Part shown: positions 1-9,317 of the stretch, piece after piece
How positions within the stretch are numbered: position 1 is the first letter of the stretch
Layout: each line of letters starts with the position of its first letter
Assembly (NCBI GenBank): GCA_019090315.1
Contig: JAHRWD010000121.1
Location: 1 to 36,570 of the forward strand
DNA from: Pseudomonadales bacterium
GTDB lineage: Bacteria > Pseudomonadota > Gammaproteobacteria > Pseudomonadales > JAHRWD01
Reading direction: 5' to 3'
Length of the DNA stretch: 36,570 bases
Made by a program: the position numbers and the translations under genes
Notes under the pieces: model-generated
What the model was told of the DNA's origin: nothing
The model's database searches: none
Seen by the model: the letters and a program-made list of their open reading frames with translations, nothing else

Positions 1-76
1 AGACAGGGGATGGGGTGTTCATAAGCCGGTATTGCTTGAAGAGTTGAATTAACTACTCCGTCATTTTGTTTTTCTA

Positions 77-457
77 TCATCGATAAATAGTCTCTTTTCC
101 ATAACTTAGCTCCAACGAATTACGTTGGACTTTAGTCAGTTTTTTCACCACCTGCCCGTATGAATGATCGATCATTCGTTCCAGTTCTGCGTCAGGTACA
201 TCCCCAGGTATTTGAACACTATTCCAGTGCGCTTTATTCATGTGATAGCCGGGAGTGACGGATTCAAACAGATCACGCAGTATCATCGCTTCGTTGGGTT
301 CACATTTCAGATTGAGACGCAGTCCGCCAGCATTGTCGGTGAGTAACGCGAACATTTTTTTCTTTATTTTGTACACAGCTGCATCAGGGCCAAAGGGATA
401 ATCGAGCCAGGCTTCGGGTTTTTCTAACAGGTAGTTGCGTAGCTGATCGGGAGTCAT
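77..457 (-). CDS. MmcQ/YjbR family protein
   Basis: A 126-residue protein of the MmcQ/YjbR (CyaY-like fold) family. The sequence shows the hallmarks of that family: an N-terminal stretch around 'EKPEAWLDYPFG', then 'KKKMFALL' and 'LRLNLKCEP' as central beta strands, and the signature 'PGYHMNKAHWNSV' near residues 69-81. Its length is normal for the family (about 115-125). Members are usually cytoplasmic and were annotated as DNA-binding because of a double-wing fold, but no precise function is established. It stands alone, with no operon partner on its strand; the next minus-strand material upstream is a degraded sensor gene. The family call is solid; the function is unknown. Confidence 0.85.
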   Translation of the reverse strand: MTPDQLRNYLLEKPEAWLDYPFGPDAAVYKIKKKMFALLTDNAGGLRLNLKCEPNEAMILRDLFESVTPGYHMNKAHWNSVQIPGDVPDAELERMIDHSYGQVVKKLTKVQRNSLELSYGKETIYR

Positions 458-534
458 GAGTAATCAAACAGCGGGTCGGTTTTTTTATCAGGCTTTGATG
501 GATGCCAAACCTTAACCTAATGATGGTTAGGAAA

Positions 535-1632
535 CTACAGGCACGCTACGGTTAATTCGACTGGATTGCGTGAGGTTGATGCTATTTTGCTTATACTCAC
601 CAGATCGCCGGAGCATCGCCCTGGCTCTGCATCCGTTATAGCGCCTAACTCCGAGTCTAGTTCACCGACGGATTCACTCGCCACCTCCAGCTGTTGCGAA
701 GCGCTATCTGCAAGTGTCATCAACTTTTTTCTGATCTTCGTCCAGCCCCAGTCCGAATAACATGTTCTCTAAATTGTTGGCCATTGATCGCATGGTATCT
801 TGAATAGCTGTGTTGTGTTTGTGAAGTTTGGTGTTGCTAAGTTTGATCTGGCTTTCCGAGAGGCTAATGACCTCGGATAGAAAATCCTTGCGCTGATCCG
901 CCATAGGAAGTTGCACCTGGATTCCAGGTAGAACGCTATTGGCGATATCGATTAACACTACCAGATGACCAATTTTTCATTTTCGAGACCTGGTTCCACC
1001 CGCTGGTCAAGCTCACCCTTCGCTATTGATTGTGTGACAGTTGCCAGACGGAGAAGTGGGGTCGCCAGAGGTTGGGCCAGTAACGGTGTACAAGTAGGGC
1101 TACGATGAGCTGAGTGAGATTGCGGGCAGGTGCAAAGGCTTGTGCTTCATCGATTTCAGTAATCAGGCCCGAACGGATATTAACCAGGGTCAAGGTATGA
1201 TGAACACCGAGCACTTGTTATCCATCCGGGCTGAATATATTCAAATACCAATTCTGCTTGCGCATGGAAATCTTGGAAACGGCATCTGAACCAGTTGCTG
1301 ATAAAACGAGCCTGTAGATCTGTATGCTGGGTCAGCACGTTATTAAAATCTGTTCGTAGCGCCTGTTCGCTTTGTACATATGCGATGGTGCTCACCACGA
1401 TGATGGGAAGCAGTGATAACAACAGGAACCAAAGCAGAAGAGTTCGGGTCAGGCCTGCCTTAAACAGACGTTTCAGGGCAGCTAAACGAAACCAGTGTGG
1501 CCTGGCTTCGGTACTTTTTTGATGGTTGTTTTTTTGCCCCTCGGTCATGGGTGAATCGCCCTGAGTTGTTACCATCCTGTTGGTTCCAGTTTTTTCAGTG
1601 ACGCCGTGCCGTAGCCATGAACCTTCTATCAA
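535..1632 (-). pseudogene. Degraded chemoreceptor-like sensor gene (Cache/HAMP type)
   Basis: The minus strand carries consecutive pieces of one transmembrane sensor in shifting frames. Around 1180-1548 is an N-terminus with a basic stretch, one hydrophobic helix ('LLLWFLLLSLLPIIVVS') and 'ISNWF..RFQDFHAQAE', typical of the entry to an extracytoplasmic sensor domain. Around 1080-1215 comes 'ITEIDEAQAFAPARNL', which normally follows the sensor domain just before the second membrane helix. A different frame (961-1080) gives a HAMP-like segment, 'LLRLATVTQSIAKGEL'. Segments 704-958 and 535-723 give helical, heptad-like stretches that join through a frameshift near 715-723. The sensor domain is almost entirely missing between the first two pieces, and at least three frame changes are needed. 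I infer an inactivated methyl-accepting chemotaxis-type or related sensor; a histidine kinase remnant is possible because the output domain is unrecognisable. Confidence 0.6.
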
Positions 1633-1796
1633 AAGGCTAGATTATCTGTCGGGTTTTGCCACCGTATGCTGGATTCGTATCGGGGAACTGGTTTTTGGTC
1701 TGAGGTGATTGGTTGGGCTATTCGGGTCACCGGTACAGGAATGGTAGAATCGCCAGTTCCAATCTGTTTTTTACGCTATTTTTATCTGGTAACCTG

Positions 1797-2408
1797 ATGA
1801 CTAAATATCTACCTGTATTGCTGTTCCTTCTCTCTATCCTTTGTTTGGTACCGGGTTTAACTGAACCCCTGATCACCATCGAAGCAACGGTTGAAAAACA
1901 GCAGATGGTTGAGCTTGCGGCGGAGGTAATTGCACCGCCAGAGCAGAGCGGAAATTTTATTCAAAATATGCTGCAGGTGGTGATTGCCGAATTGCAGGTA
2001 GAGGGTAATGTAAGGGTATTTAGTTCTACCCGTAGCTTGCTGGGCACCATGGCTGAGCTGATTGACCATGGGCATGAATTCGTTGGCATACTCATCGGCT
2101 TATTTGGGGTAGTGATTCCACTGATTAAAATTGCGCTGACAATATTATCGGTTGTTTTGCCCCGGCCAGAGTACAAACAGCAGTTGCTGAATTTCAGTAG
2201 CATATTGGGAAAGTGGTCAATGTCCGACGTATTTGTAATGGCAGTGCTGGTTGCATTTCTTGCGGTTAACGCCAATGAAAATGCGATCAATACCGTACAG
2301 ATGAGCGCTGAACTGGGCCGGGGATTTTACTTTTTTGCGGCCTACTGTTTGTTAGCGATAGCTGCGGGGCAACTTTTGTCGCGTCAGGAAAAGGCTGAGT
2401 CAGATTAG
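1797..2408 (+). CDS. PqiA-like inner-membrane protein
   Basis: A 203-residue membrane protein resembling the paraquat-inducible protein A family. It has an N-terminal hydrophobic helix (about residues 4-20), a periplasmic stretch of roughly 75 residues, a second helix pair around residues 98-125, then 'GKWSMSDVFVMAVLVAFLA', which is the family signature (K-W-S-M-x-D-V-F), and a last helix near 175-195. PqiA proteins belong to the Pqi/Yeb/Let envelope lipid-transport systems, but here no MCE-domain partner (PqiB) is adjacent, so the role is open. The ATG at 1797 is chosen over an upstream in-frame start at 1713 because the signal-anchor helix follows it at once and the extra 28 residues look non-coding. 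It converges on the next gene with an 18-bp gap. Confidence 0.8.
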   Translation: MTKYLPVLLFLLSILCLVPGLTEPLITIEATVEKQQMVELAAEVIAPPEQSGNFIQNMLQVVIAELQVEGNVRVFSSTRSLLGTMAELIDHGHEFVGILIGLFGVVIPLIKIALTILSVVLPRPEYKQQLLNFSSILGKWSMSDVFVMAVLVAFLAVNANENAINTVQMSAELGRGFYFFAAYCLLAIAAGQLLSRQEKAESD

Positions 2409-2426
2409 GCTGTGCGGAGTGGGTTT

Positions 2427-2894
2427 CTACTGGCGGTTGTGAATAAACTTCCGGTAAGCGAACAATGCAATAGCGGCCCAGACCGATGACCGCAGTGTCA
2501 TCGCATACAGGGTACGGCTTTCATAGATACCGCCATTGTTTATGTGCAATGCGAAAACAGCAAACACAACCAGAGTTGTGACGACAATAGCAATGGAAAG
2601 CCAAACGCTCCATATTTTCTGTAGAAATAACCCCAGCGCTGCCAATAGATAAAAAAAGCCAGCAACAAAATTAAACCAGAGCACAAAGGGGGTGTAGTTG
2701 CCCGCAGCGACCCGATCAGGGCCATCAATAAATAGAACAGATCCGCCGGACTTGATGGTGAGCAGGCCGAAGATAAACGCGATAACCGTCACTACCCAAA
2801 CGCTAATTGGCCGATTTGAACTGTTTGATGAGATGGAATCGATAGTGTGGTTCTCCTCGATTCCTGACGATCTAAATTGAAAAAGTTTCACCAC
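2427..2894 (-). CDS. Four-helix membrane protein, unknown function
   Basis: A 155-residue protein of no family I recognise. After a polar N-terminus of about 30 residues it has four hydrophobic segments, near residues 31-48, 68-89, 93-114 and 130-147. The short loops and the 'YRKFIHNRQ' basic tail suggest an inner-membrane protein with both ends in the cytoplasm. The only usable start is GTG at 2894, inside the hairpin that follows the alcohol dehydrogenase gene, so the true start is uncertain. It is read in the same direction as that dehydrogenase, 59 bp behind it. Nothing in the sequence indicates a substrate or partner. Confidence 0.65.
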   Translation of the reverse strand: MVKLFQFRSSGIEENHTIDSISSNSSNRPISVWVVTVIAFIFGLLTIKSGGSVLFIDGPDRVAAGNYTPFVLWFNFVAGFFYLLAALGLFLQKIWSVWLSIAIVVTTLVVFAVFALHINNGGIYESRTLYAMTLRSSVWAAIALFAYRKFIHNRQ

Positions 2895-2939
2895 CCCGTT
2901 TAATCGCAGGTGGTGAAGCTAAACAGGACGGTGAAACTT
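2880..2939 (-). terminator. Hairpin with alternative stems behind the alcohol dehydrogenase gene
   Basis: Read on the minus strand, TTCACCACC (2917-2909) pairs perfectly over 9 bp with GGTGGTGAA (2895-2887), followed by a run of five T (2884-2880). This resembles an intrinsic terminator for the gene ending at 2954. A third element, AAGTTTCACC (2939-2930), can pair over 10 bp with GGTGAAACTT (2892-2883), the same right-hand arm. Two mutually exclusive stems are therefore possible. The arm also contains the GTG start of the next gene. Confidence 0.6.
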
Positions 2940-2953
2940 TAATATCATTAAAC

Positions 2954-4051
2954 TTAAAACTCAGGAATCAAACAGGAGTGAATCGATTCCTGGTCTGGAA
3001 TCTCCCTCGCTAAAGTCCTGATGGCCAGCTCTGCTTCTTCGAGTTTAAAGTTGTGGGTATGCATTTTTTCAATCGGTACTTTGCCCGATTCAATCAGCTT
3101 GATGGCGCTTTGATAGCCAGTATAGGTGACGCCAATCGCGCCTTTTATCTGGATCTCCTTGCCAACGACCATATCAGAGATAAAGTCTGGCACCGCCTTA
3201 CGGCCTTTGACACCGGCTAGCACAACCCTGCCACCCATTGCCGCCATATGCAGCGCATCGGCAATAGGCTTGGTGGCATAAGCGGTCACATCAACAATCA
3301 CATCTGCGCCCCTGCCATTGGTGATCTCTGCCACCCGCTCTACAACATTTTCATTTTCGACATCGATGCAGTGATCAGCACCGAATAACTTGGCAATCGC
3401 CATCTTGTCCTTATCCGCTTCAAGCCCGGTTACGATAATCGTACCGGCACCCGCTTCACGGCAGGCGATAACACTGGCTAAGCCACGTTGGCCTGGCCCC
3501 ATAATTACCACGGTATCACCGATTTTGGTTTCGGGAATTTCGACTGCCCAGCGAAAACCAGCACCGAGAGGGTTAAAAATCACCGCTGTTTCAGGCGCGA
3601 TGCTCGCATCCATTTTATGTACAACGGAGTTAGGATCGAGGTACATATATTGTGAATAGGCTCCCCATAACCCCGGCTCATCGGTCACCGGAATGTAGGA
3701 GTAAATTCGACGGCTATCGCACAGGTGATAACTACCACCCAGGCAGCAGGGGCAAAACCGGCAGGAGATCATGGTCTCAACTGCTACTCGGTCGCCGACA
3801 TCAACACCCCAACGTTTGGCAGCGTTGTCGCCAATTGCTTCAATAATACCGAGGGGCTCGTGCCCCGGAATTACGTTCATCGGCATGCTCAAGTCACCCC
3901 GATACTGTTCGTAATCGCTGCCACATATGCCGCAGGCTTCAATCCGGATAATGGCTGAATCCGCAGTGATTTCCGGTATCGGAAGGTCCCTGGGAACCAA
4001 CGTTTTTACATCTGTCTGGACCATTGCAAAACTGGTTTTTGGTAAGGCCAT
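2954..4051 (-). CDS. Zinc-dependent alcohol dehydrogenase (MDR superfamily)
   Basis: A 365-residue medium-chain dehydrogenase/reductase, cytoplasmic and NAD(P)-dependent. Catalytic zinc ligands are visible as C40 ('EACGICGSD'), H64 and E65 ('PGHEPLG'). The structural zinc lobe is complete, with C97, C100, C103 and C111 in 'CRFCPCCLGGSYHLC'. The Rossmann dinucleotide motif is 'MGPGQRGL' near residues 184-191. Length and layout are standard for sorbitol/threonine/butanediol-dehydrogenase-type enzymes, but the substrate cannot be read from sequence. The start is supported by a GGGAG ribosome-binding site 7-8 bases upstream of the ATG. It is divergent from a carboxymuconolactone-decarboxylase-family gene across 247 bp, so the two may share regulation and a catabolic role (inference). 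Confidence 0.9.
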   Translation of the reverse strand: MALPKTSFAMVQTDVKTLVPRDLPIPEITADSAIIRIEACGICGSDYEQYRGDLSMPMNVIPGHEPLGIIEAIGDNAAKRWGVDVGDRVAVETMISCRFCPCCLGGSYHLCDSRRIYSYIPVTDEPGLWGAYSQYMYLDPNSVVHKMDASIAPETAVIFNPLGAGFRWAVEIPETKIGDTVVIMGPGQRGLASVIACREAGAGTIIVTGLEADKDKMAIAKLFGADHCIDVENENVVERVAEITNGRGADVIVDVTAYATKPIADALHMAAMGGRVVLAGVKGRKAVPDFISDMVVGKEIQIKGAIGVTYTGYQSAIKLIESGKVPIEKMHTHNFKLEEAELAIRTLAREIPDQESIHSCLIPEF

Positions 4052-4298
4052 AATCTACTCCCTGATTTATTAAATATTATTTTGGGTGTTTCGATTTTTA
4101 AGCTCAGCGCTTCATGGAACCAGAACCAATACGCGAATGCAAATTGATGCTTTTTAACCTGTTGATTTGGCGTGTCGGGCTTGCAACCGAATCACGGCTG
4201 TAATAGCGTGTAGCGAGCGCTAAATACGCGTCAGTCGTTTAAAAACCTCAAAAAATAATCGCCCTGTTTTGGCACCAATAATTAAAGGAAGGTAAAAA

Positions 4299-4904
4299 AT
4301 GAGTTCATCTTATCCAGCACCACGAGTCCCGTTACTCTCTCAGGAAGAAGCACGAAAACGCGCCGCCGAAGTAGGTATGGCTGAAAATTTCGCCGATTTG
4401 AATGTATTCAGAATGATGCTCCAGCACCCGGTGCTGGCTGGAAAGGTCGGTAGCCTATTATCGATGTTGCTATTTGATGGCAACAAATTTGACCCCCGTC
4501 AGCGTGAGTTGATCATTATGCGACTAGGCTGGACCAGTGGTTCTGAATATGAGTGGACTGCTCACTGGTATCTCGCAATCCGAATGGAGATGACCCCCGA
4601 AGAGATTCTTGCGGTTCGTGACTGGCAGAACTCAACCGTTCTCAGTGACAACGATAAAACTATTTTGAAAGCGACCGACGAAATGGTCGAACGTGGTGCG
4701 ATAACCGCAACCACCTGGAAACAACTGGAAACCTTTGTGACCACCCATGAGGAAAAACTTGAACTGGTGATCGCAATCTGTAACTGGAGAATGTTCTCGC
4801 AACTGTTGCTGAGTCTGGAAGTACCACCCGAAGAGAGCATGGATACCTGGCCTCCAGTGGGTGAGTTGCCGCCAGCGGCGATAGCGGCCAAACACAGAGA
4901 ATAA
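4299..4904 (+). CDS. Carboxymuconolactone decarboxylase-family protein
   Basis: A 201-residue alpha-helical protein of the CMD/AhpD-like superfamily. The core 'DPRQRELIIMRLGWTSGSEYEWTAHW' segment (given here only as the family landmark near residues 66-91) is followed by 'MTPEEILAVRDW' and 'ATDEMVERGAIT'. The paired cysteines of AhpD-type peroxidases are absent; the corresponding stretch is S-E-Y-E-W-x-x-H. This points to the decarboxylase-like branch rather than an alkylhydroperoxidase. Similar proteins sit beside dehydrogenases in aromatic and alicyclic degradation clusters, and here an alcohol dehydrogenase is divergent. A strong ribosome-binding site (AAGGAAGG) lies 6-7 bases before the ATG. 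The exact reaction is unknown. Confidence 0.85.
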   Translation: MSSSYPAPRVPLLSQEEARKRAAEVGMAENFADLNVFRMMLQHPVLAGKVGSLLSMLLFDGNKFDPRQRELIIMRLGWTSGSEYEWTAHWYLAIRMEMTPEEILAVRDWQNSTVLSDNDKTILKATDEMVERGAITATTWKQLETFVTTHEEKLELVIAICNWRMFSQLLLSLEVPPEESMDTWPPVGELPPAAIAAKHRE

Positions 4905-4915
4905 AAACTGGGGAG

Positions 4916-4948
4916 CCGTTGGTGGCTGCGAAGTCCGCTAACGGTTTT
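4916..4948 (+). terminator. Intrinsic terminator after the CMD-family gene
   Basis: CCGTT (4916-4920) and GTGG pair with CCGC and AACGG (ending 4944), making a two-part stem with a one-base internal mismatch on each side, followed by TTTT (4945-4948). It lies 11 bp behind the stop codon and 20 bp before the next start, so it probably separates the two transcription units. Confidence 0.6.
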
Positions 4949-4968
4949 ATCCAACAAAGAGTATAAAG

Positions 4969-5166
4969 ATGAGTATTGAGATCGGCGGTATTTTTGGATT
5001 CATCCTGCTGGCCCTGGATATCTGGGCCATTGTCAGTCTGTTATCCAGTCAAACTTCTAACGCTGCGAAAGTGGGCTGGATACTCGCAATCATTATGCTG
5101 CCGTTGCTAGGTTTTGTTGCCTGGTTTTTTCTTGGACCACGGTCGTTGGACCAGGATATCGGGTAG
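4969..5166 (+). CDS. Small PLDc_N-type membrane protein
   Basis: A 65-residue protein with two hydrophobic helices (about residues 6-25 and 36-54), ending in 'FLGPRSLDQDIG'. The pattern of a helix, a short polar turn with 'AAKVGWILAIIMLPLLGFVAWFF', then 'GPR' is that of the stand-alone PLDc_N (phospholipase D N-terminal-like) domain, found as the membrane anchor of cardiolipin synthases and as free small proteins. No catalytic HKD motif is present or adjacent, so enzymatic activity is not expected. The ATG follows AAAGAGTATAAAG, an acceptable ribosome-binding site. Function as a free peptide is unknown. Confidence 0.75.
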   Translation: MSIEIGGIFGFILLALDIWAIVSLLSSQTSNAAKVGWILAIIMLPLLGFVAWFFLGPRSLDQDIG

Positions 5167-5216
5167 CCAATTTATCCAGGCCCGTTGAAATTTTTAGCCG
5201 AGTTATTTCAGGCCCG

Positions 5217-6017
5217 CTATTTCAAACCTAGAACATCCTGCATATCAAATAAACCGTTCTGCTTATCCGCTAGCCATTTTGCCGCACGTACGGAACCGGT
5301 TCCATAAATAGAACGGTTGCTGGATTTGTGGGTGATTTCGATTCGCTCACCGGCAGCGGCAAACAGTACCGTATGATCGCCAACAATATCGCCGGCACGG
5401 ATGGTTTCAAAACCGATGGTTTTTCGGTCCCGCGCACCGGTCACACCTTCTCTGCCGTATACCGCGCACTCTTCCAGAGTTCGACCGAGTTGTTCAGCGA
5501 CGATTTCACCCATTTTGATAGCGGTGCCGGATGGCGCGTCTACTTTGTTGCGGTGATGGGCTTCGATGATTTCGATATCCGCATCTTCTCCGATAATCTG
5601 CGCAGCAAGCTCAATCAGTTTAAAGCTAAGGTTTACTCCGATCGCCATATTGGGGGCAAATACCACTGCAATATCCTGGCTGGCATCGGTGATTTTTTGT
5701 TTCTGATTTTCACTAAAACCGGTGGTTCCTATTACAATTTTTTTACCCGCAGCTCGACAAACCTCAAGGTTGTATTCACTGGTTTCCGGATTGGTAAAAT
5801 CAATTAAAAGATCGAAATCGGCTGTTGCTTTGGCAAGATCGTCGACGGTTGTTACGCCAAGTGTTCCCACGCCAACCAGCTCACCCACATCTACAGACAG
5901 CAGGTTGGAACCAGCGCGCACGGTTGCGGCTCCCAGTTCAACACCGGAGGCCTGGTTTATTGCTTCGACCAGTGTCCGACCCATTCGGCCGGAGCATCCC
6001 GCAACTGCAATTTTCAT
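5217..6017 (-). CDS. dapB: 4-hydroxy-tetrahydrodipicolinate reductase DapB
   Basis: A 266-residue cytoplasmic enzyme that reduces the DapA product in the diaminopimelate/lysine pathway, using NAD(P)H. The nucleotide-binding N-terminus '[12 protein letters not shown]' is present (residues 5-16), with Cys in place of the more common Ala at position 8. The catalytic region '[15 protein letters not shown]' (residues 152-166) carries the active-site H154/H155 and K158. Length is typical (about 270). It lies 54 bp behind dnaJ on the same strand, a linkage common in Gammaproteobacteria, and may be partly co-transcribed with it. No terminator with a clear T-run was seen behind it. Identification is firm. 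Confidence 0.97.
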   Translation of the reverse strand: MKIAVAGCSGRMGRTLVEAINQASGVELGAATVRAGSNLLSVDVGELVGVGTLGVTTVDDLAKATADFDLLIDFTNPETSEYNLEVCRAAGKKIVIGTTGFSENQKQKITDASQDIAVVFAPNMAIGVNLSFKLIELAAQIIGEDADIEIIEAHHRNKVDAPSGTAIKMGEIVAEQLGRTLEECAVYGREGVTGARDRKTIGFETIRAGDIVGDHTVLFAAAGERIEITHKSSNRSIYGTGSVRAAKWLADKQNGLFDMQDVLGLK

Positions 6018-6071
6018 CGGTATTCCTGTGGTTGGGTTAGGGATGTGAGGCGGCGGCGGTTGGAGCCGCTT

Positions 6072-7196
6072 CTACATATCCTCAAAAAAGGTTTTTACGC
6101 CATCAAACCAGGATGTTTTTTGTGGAGTGTGTTTGTCATGATCCAGTGATTTCTGGAACTCTTCAAGCAGCGCTTTCTGCTTTTTGTGCAATTTCACCGG
6201 TGTTTCCACAATTACACGGCACAGTAGATCGCCAGGGCCACCGCCACGTACCGAGGCTACGCCTTTTCCACGAACCCTGAATAGTTTACCGGTTTGGGTT
6301 TCAGAAGGGATCTTGAGGTTTACCCGGCCATCAAGGGTCGGTACTTCTAGCTCGCCCCCCAGTGCAGCATCTACAAAACTGATCGGTACGTCGCAGTACA
6401 GATTGCGGCCATCACGCTCAAAAATAGCGTGATCCTTAACTGAAATCTGAACATACAGATCTCCGTTCGGGCCACCCAGTGTGCCGGCCTCACCTTCACC
6501 GGCCAGTCGAATACGGTCACCGTTATCAACGCCCGCAGGTACCTTCACAGACAGGGTTTTACTTTCCTGTATAAGTCCTTCACCACTGCAGGATTTGCAG
6601 GGGTCTTTGATCATTTTTCCGGTGCCACGGCAGCGCGGGCAGGTTTGCTGAACCGAGAATGGTCCCTGCTGCATACGCACCTGACCCATGCCATTACAGG
6701 TGGTACAGGTTGTGGGGCTGGTACCTTTTTTGGCACCACTGCCATCGCAGGGGTCGCACCTGGTCATGGTGGGTATTTTGATCTTAACCGAGGTGCCGCG
6801 TACTGCGTCCTCTAACGACAGATCAAGGTTGTAGCGAAGGTCTGCACCTTGCTGGGCCCTGCTACGACCTCTGCCTCGACCGCCGCCACCACCGCCGCCA
6901 AAAATATCGCCGAATACATCGCCAAAAATGTCACTGAAACCGCCGGCTTGACCGCCGCCACCACCGCCATTTTCAAAGGCTGCGTGGCCGAACTGATCGT
7001 AGTTGGCGCGTTTCTCTGAGTCAGAAAGCACTTCGTTGGCTTCGTTAGCTTCCTTGAAGCGTTCTTCGGCGTTTGGATCATCGGAGTTGCGATCCGGGTG
7101 ATATTTCATCGCCAGCTTGCGGTAGGCCTTTTTAATCGCCTTTTCATCCGCATCGCGGGGCACGCCAAGAACTTCGTAGTAATCTTTTTTGGACAT
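6072..7196 (-). CDS. dnaJ: Co-chaperone DnaJ
   Basis: A 374-residue Hsp40 that delivers unfolded clients to DnaK and stimulates its ATPase. The J domain occupies residues 1-70 with the essential H33-P34-D35 triad. A glycine/phenylalanine-rich linker (about 75-115) contains long glycine runs and alternates with 'FGDIFGG'. Four CxxCxGxG zinc repeats ([32 protein letters not shown]) follow, then the two C-terminal beta domains. It is a full-length type I DnaJ. It lies 120 bp behind dnaK, but an intrinsic terminator-like hairpin sits in the gap, so dnaJ probably receives only read-through transcription or has its own promoter, which I could not identify. Confidence 0.98.
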   Translation of the reverse strand: MSKKDYYEVLGVPRDADEKAIKKAYRKLAMKYHPDRNSDDPNAEERFKEANEANEVLSDSEKRANYDQFGHAAFENGGGGGGQAGGFSDIFGDVFGDIFGGGGGGGRGRGRSRAQQGADLRYNLDLSLEDAVRGTSVKIKIPTMTRCDPCDGSGAKKGTSPTTCTTCNGMGQVRMQQGPFSVQQTCPRCRGTGKMIKDPCKSCSGEGLIQESKTLSVKVPAGVDNGDRIRLAGEGEAGTLGGPNGDLYVQISVKDHAIFERDGRNLYCDVPISFVDAALGGELEVPTLDGRVNLKIPSETQTGKLFRVRGKGVASVRGGGPGDLLCRVIVETPVKLHKKQKALLEEFQKSLDHDKHTPQKTSWFDGVKTFFEDM

Positions 7197-7216
7197 TTTG
7201 AGTACTTAATCAGCTT

Positions 7217-7255
7217 AAAAAAATACGCCGGTAGCGCACAAAATGCGGTACCGGC
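7217..7255 (-). terminator. Intrinsic terminator or attenuator between dnaK and dnaJ
   Basis: On the minus strand GCCGGTA (7255-7249) pairs with TACCGGC (7233-7227); CGC/GCG inside extends the stem past a C/C mismatch. Then GTA and seven T (7223-7217) follow. It is a textbook intrinsic terminator shape inside the dnaK-dnaJ gap, and likely lowers dnaJ relative to dnaK. Confidence 0.75.
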
Positions 7256-7265
7256 CTATAAGTTC

Positions 7266-7284
7266 GCAGCCCTTTAAGGGCTGC
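7266..7284 (-). other. Short hairpin behind dnaK
   Basis: A perfect inverted repeat, GCAGCCC-loop-GGGCTGC, lies about 30 bp downstream of the dnaK stop codon. It has no T-run of its own and precedes the terminator at 7255-7217. It could protect the dnaK transcript 3' end or act as a pause site (inference). Confidence 0.5.
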
Positions 7285-7316
7285 ATTGATCAGAGCTAAG
7301 CTCTAAGGGATTTCTA

Positions 7317-9242
7317 CTACTTGTCGTCGTCTTTGACCTCTTCAAACTCAGCATCTACGGCATCAATATCATCATCCGAACCGCCAGCTGCTTCGGCTGC
7401 GGATTCAACATCACCCATGTCCGCTTGAGCTGCGGCCATACGTTGTGCCAGGCCAGATGCGGCTTCGGTCAGCGCTGTGGTTTTTTCTTCCATCGCTTCC
7501 TTGTCGTCACCCTTCAGGGCCTCTTCAAGTTCGGCAATGGCTGCTTCGATAGATGTTTTTTCCTCTTCGGTTGCATCGTCGCCCGCTTCTTCAAGGGTTT
7601 TGCGGGTTGCGTGAACCATGCCATCCGCAGCATTACGAACGCCTACCATCTCTTCAAAACGTGCATCTTCTTCCGCATGGCTTTCAGCATCACGAATCAT
7701 GTTTTCGATATCTTCGTCGGACAGTCCGCCGGAGGCTTTAATCTCAATGCTCTGCTCTTTGCCAGTGGCTTTATCCTGGGCCGATACCTTCAGAATTCCG
7801 TTGGCATCCAGATCAAAGGAGACTTCGATCTGAGGCATACCCCGTGGTGCAGGTGGGATATCCGCAAGGTCAAAACGACCCAATGATTTATTCTGGTTAG
7901 CCTGTTTACGCTCACCCTGAACCACGTGGATGGTTACCGCAGACTGGTTATCATCAGCGGTTGAGAAGGTCTGTGATTTGTTAGTCGGAATCGTAGAGTT
8001 CTTCTCGATCAGTGGAGTGGTCACGCCTCCCATGGTTTCAATGCCCAGGGTCAGTGGTGTTACGTCCAGCAGCAATACATCGGTTACGTCACCGGAAAGT
8101 ACCGCAGCCTGAATCGCAGCGCCCATCGCTACCGCTTCATCGGGGTTTACATCCTTACGAGGTTCTTTGTTGAAGAACGCTTTAACTTTTTCCTGAACCA
8201 GTGGCATACGGGTCTGGCCACCAACAAGAATCACTTCGTCGATTTCCGACGGATTAAGATCCGCATCAGCCAAGGCGGTTTTCAGTGGCTTAAGTGTACG
8301 CTCAACCAGTTCATCTACCAGCGCTTCCAGTTTTGCGCGGGTTACTTTGATCACAAGGTGTTTGGGACCGGATGCATCTGCAGTGATGTAGGGCAGGTTG
8401 ATCTCGGTTTGCTGTGCAGTTGAAAGCTCAATTTTAGCTTTCTCTGCGGCTTCTTTAAGACGCTGCAGTGCAAGCGGATCGGTGTGTAGATCAATGCCGC
8501 TCTCTTTCTTGAACTCTTCTGCGAGGTATTCGATCAAACGCAGGTCGAAATCTTCACCACCCAGGAATGTATCACCGTTGGTTGCCAGTACTTCAAAGGA
8601 GTGCTCGCCTTCTACTTCGGCAATTTCAATGACCGAGATATCGAAGGTACCGCCACCGAGGTCAAATACCGCGATGGTTACATCGCCACGGTTTTTGTCC
8701 ATGCCGTAGGCCAGGGCCGCGGCAGTGGGTTCGTTGATGATTCGTTTTACGTCGAGTCCGGCAATACGGCCGGCGTCTTTAGTCGCCTGGCGCTGGGAAT
8801 CATTGAAGTAAGCCGGTACGGTAACAACCGCTTCGGTGACTTCTTCGCCAAGATAATCTTCGGCGGTTTTCTTCATTTTCTTCAGAATATGTGAGGAGAT
8901 CTGCGGTGGAGCCATTTTCTCGCCGCGAATATCAACCCAGGCATCGCCATTGTCCGCTTTGGAGATGGTGTAGGGCACCATTTTGGCGTCTTTTTGAACG
9001 ATTTTGTCGTCGAATTTTCGGCCGATCAATCGTTTGATTGCGAACAGGGTATTGGTGGGGTTGGTCACACCCTGACGTTTGGCAGGTTGGCCGACCAATA
9101 CTTCTTCGTCTTCTGTGTAAGCGACGATTGAAGGAGTAGTGCGATCACCCTCGACATTTTCAATAACCTTACAGGTTGTGCCTTCCATGACTGCCACGCA
9201 GGAGTTGGTGGTGCCTAAATCTATACCAATAATTTTTCCCAT
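7317..9242 (-). CDS. dnaK: Chaperone DnaK (Hsp70)
   Basis: A 641-residue Hsp70 chaperone, cytoplasmic, ATP-driven, working with DnaJ and GrpE. The N-terminal ATPase domain opens with '[17 protein letters not shown]' and contains the phosphate-2 motif '[13 protein letters not shown]' and the adenosine motif '[13 protein letters not shown]'. The interdomain linker '[13 protein letters not shown]' is near residue 390, followed by the beta-sandwich substrate domain, the helical lid and an acidic tail ending 'FEEVKDDDK', as in Proteobacteria. Length is normal. It is preceded by its own sigma-32-like promoter (9318-9345), separate from the hrcA-grpE transcript, and followed by a terminator. Nothing is unusual in the protein. 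Confidence 0.99.
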   Translation of the reverse strand: MGKIIGIDLGTTNSCVAVMEGTTCKVIENVEGDRTTPSIVAYTEDEEVLVGQPAKRQGVTNPTNTLFAIKRLIGRKFDDKIVQKDAKMVPYTISKADNGDAWVDIRGEKMAPPQISSHILKKMKKTAEDYLGEEVTEAVVTVPAYFNDSQRQATKDAGRIAGLDVKRIINEPTAAALAYGMDKNRGDVTIAVFDLGGGTFDISVIEIAEVEGEHSFEVLATNGDTFLGGEDFDLRLIEYLAEEFKKESGIDLHTDPLALQRLKEAAEKAKIELSTAQQTEINLPYITADASGPKHLVIKVTRAKLEALVDELVERTLKPLKTALADADLNPSEIDEVILVGGQTRMPLVQEKVKAFFNKEPRKDVNPDEAVAMGAAIQAAVLSGDVTDVLLLDVTPLTLGIETMGGVTTPLIEKNSTIPTNKSQTFSTADDNQSAVTIHVVQGERKQANQNKSLGRFDLADIPPAPRGMPQIEVSFDLDANGILKVSAQDKATGKEQSIEIKASGGLSDEDIENMIRDAESHAEEDARFEEMVGVRNAADGMVHATRKTLEEAGDDATEEEKTSIEAAIAELEEALKGDDKEAMEEKTTALTEAASGLAQRMAAAQADMGDVESAAEAAGGSDDDIDAVDAEFEEVKDDDK

Positions 9243-9317
9243 CGGGGTTCTCCAGTTCTTTCTATTAAATGAGTTTGAAAACGCTGACTTTTAGCCGGTT
9301 AGTTTTCGTTGTAACTA

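Noticed and set aside
5172..5216. Repeated CAGGCCCG and TGAAAT/ATTTCA pair as a terminator between the PLDc_N gene and dapB
   Set aside because: Stem is only 6 bp with a long loop and no adjacent T-run.
5328..5807. 159-codon frame opposite dapB
   Set aside because: Lies wholly within the firmly identified dapB gene and resembles no protein family.
7425..7886. Long open frame opposite dnaK
   Set aside because: Frame opposite a highly conserved, high-GC third-position gene; no ribosome-binding site and composition typical of an antisense shadow.
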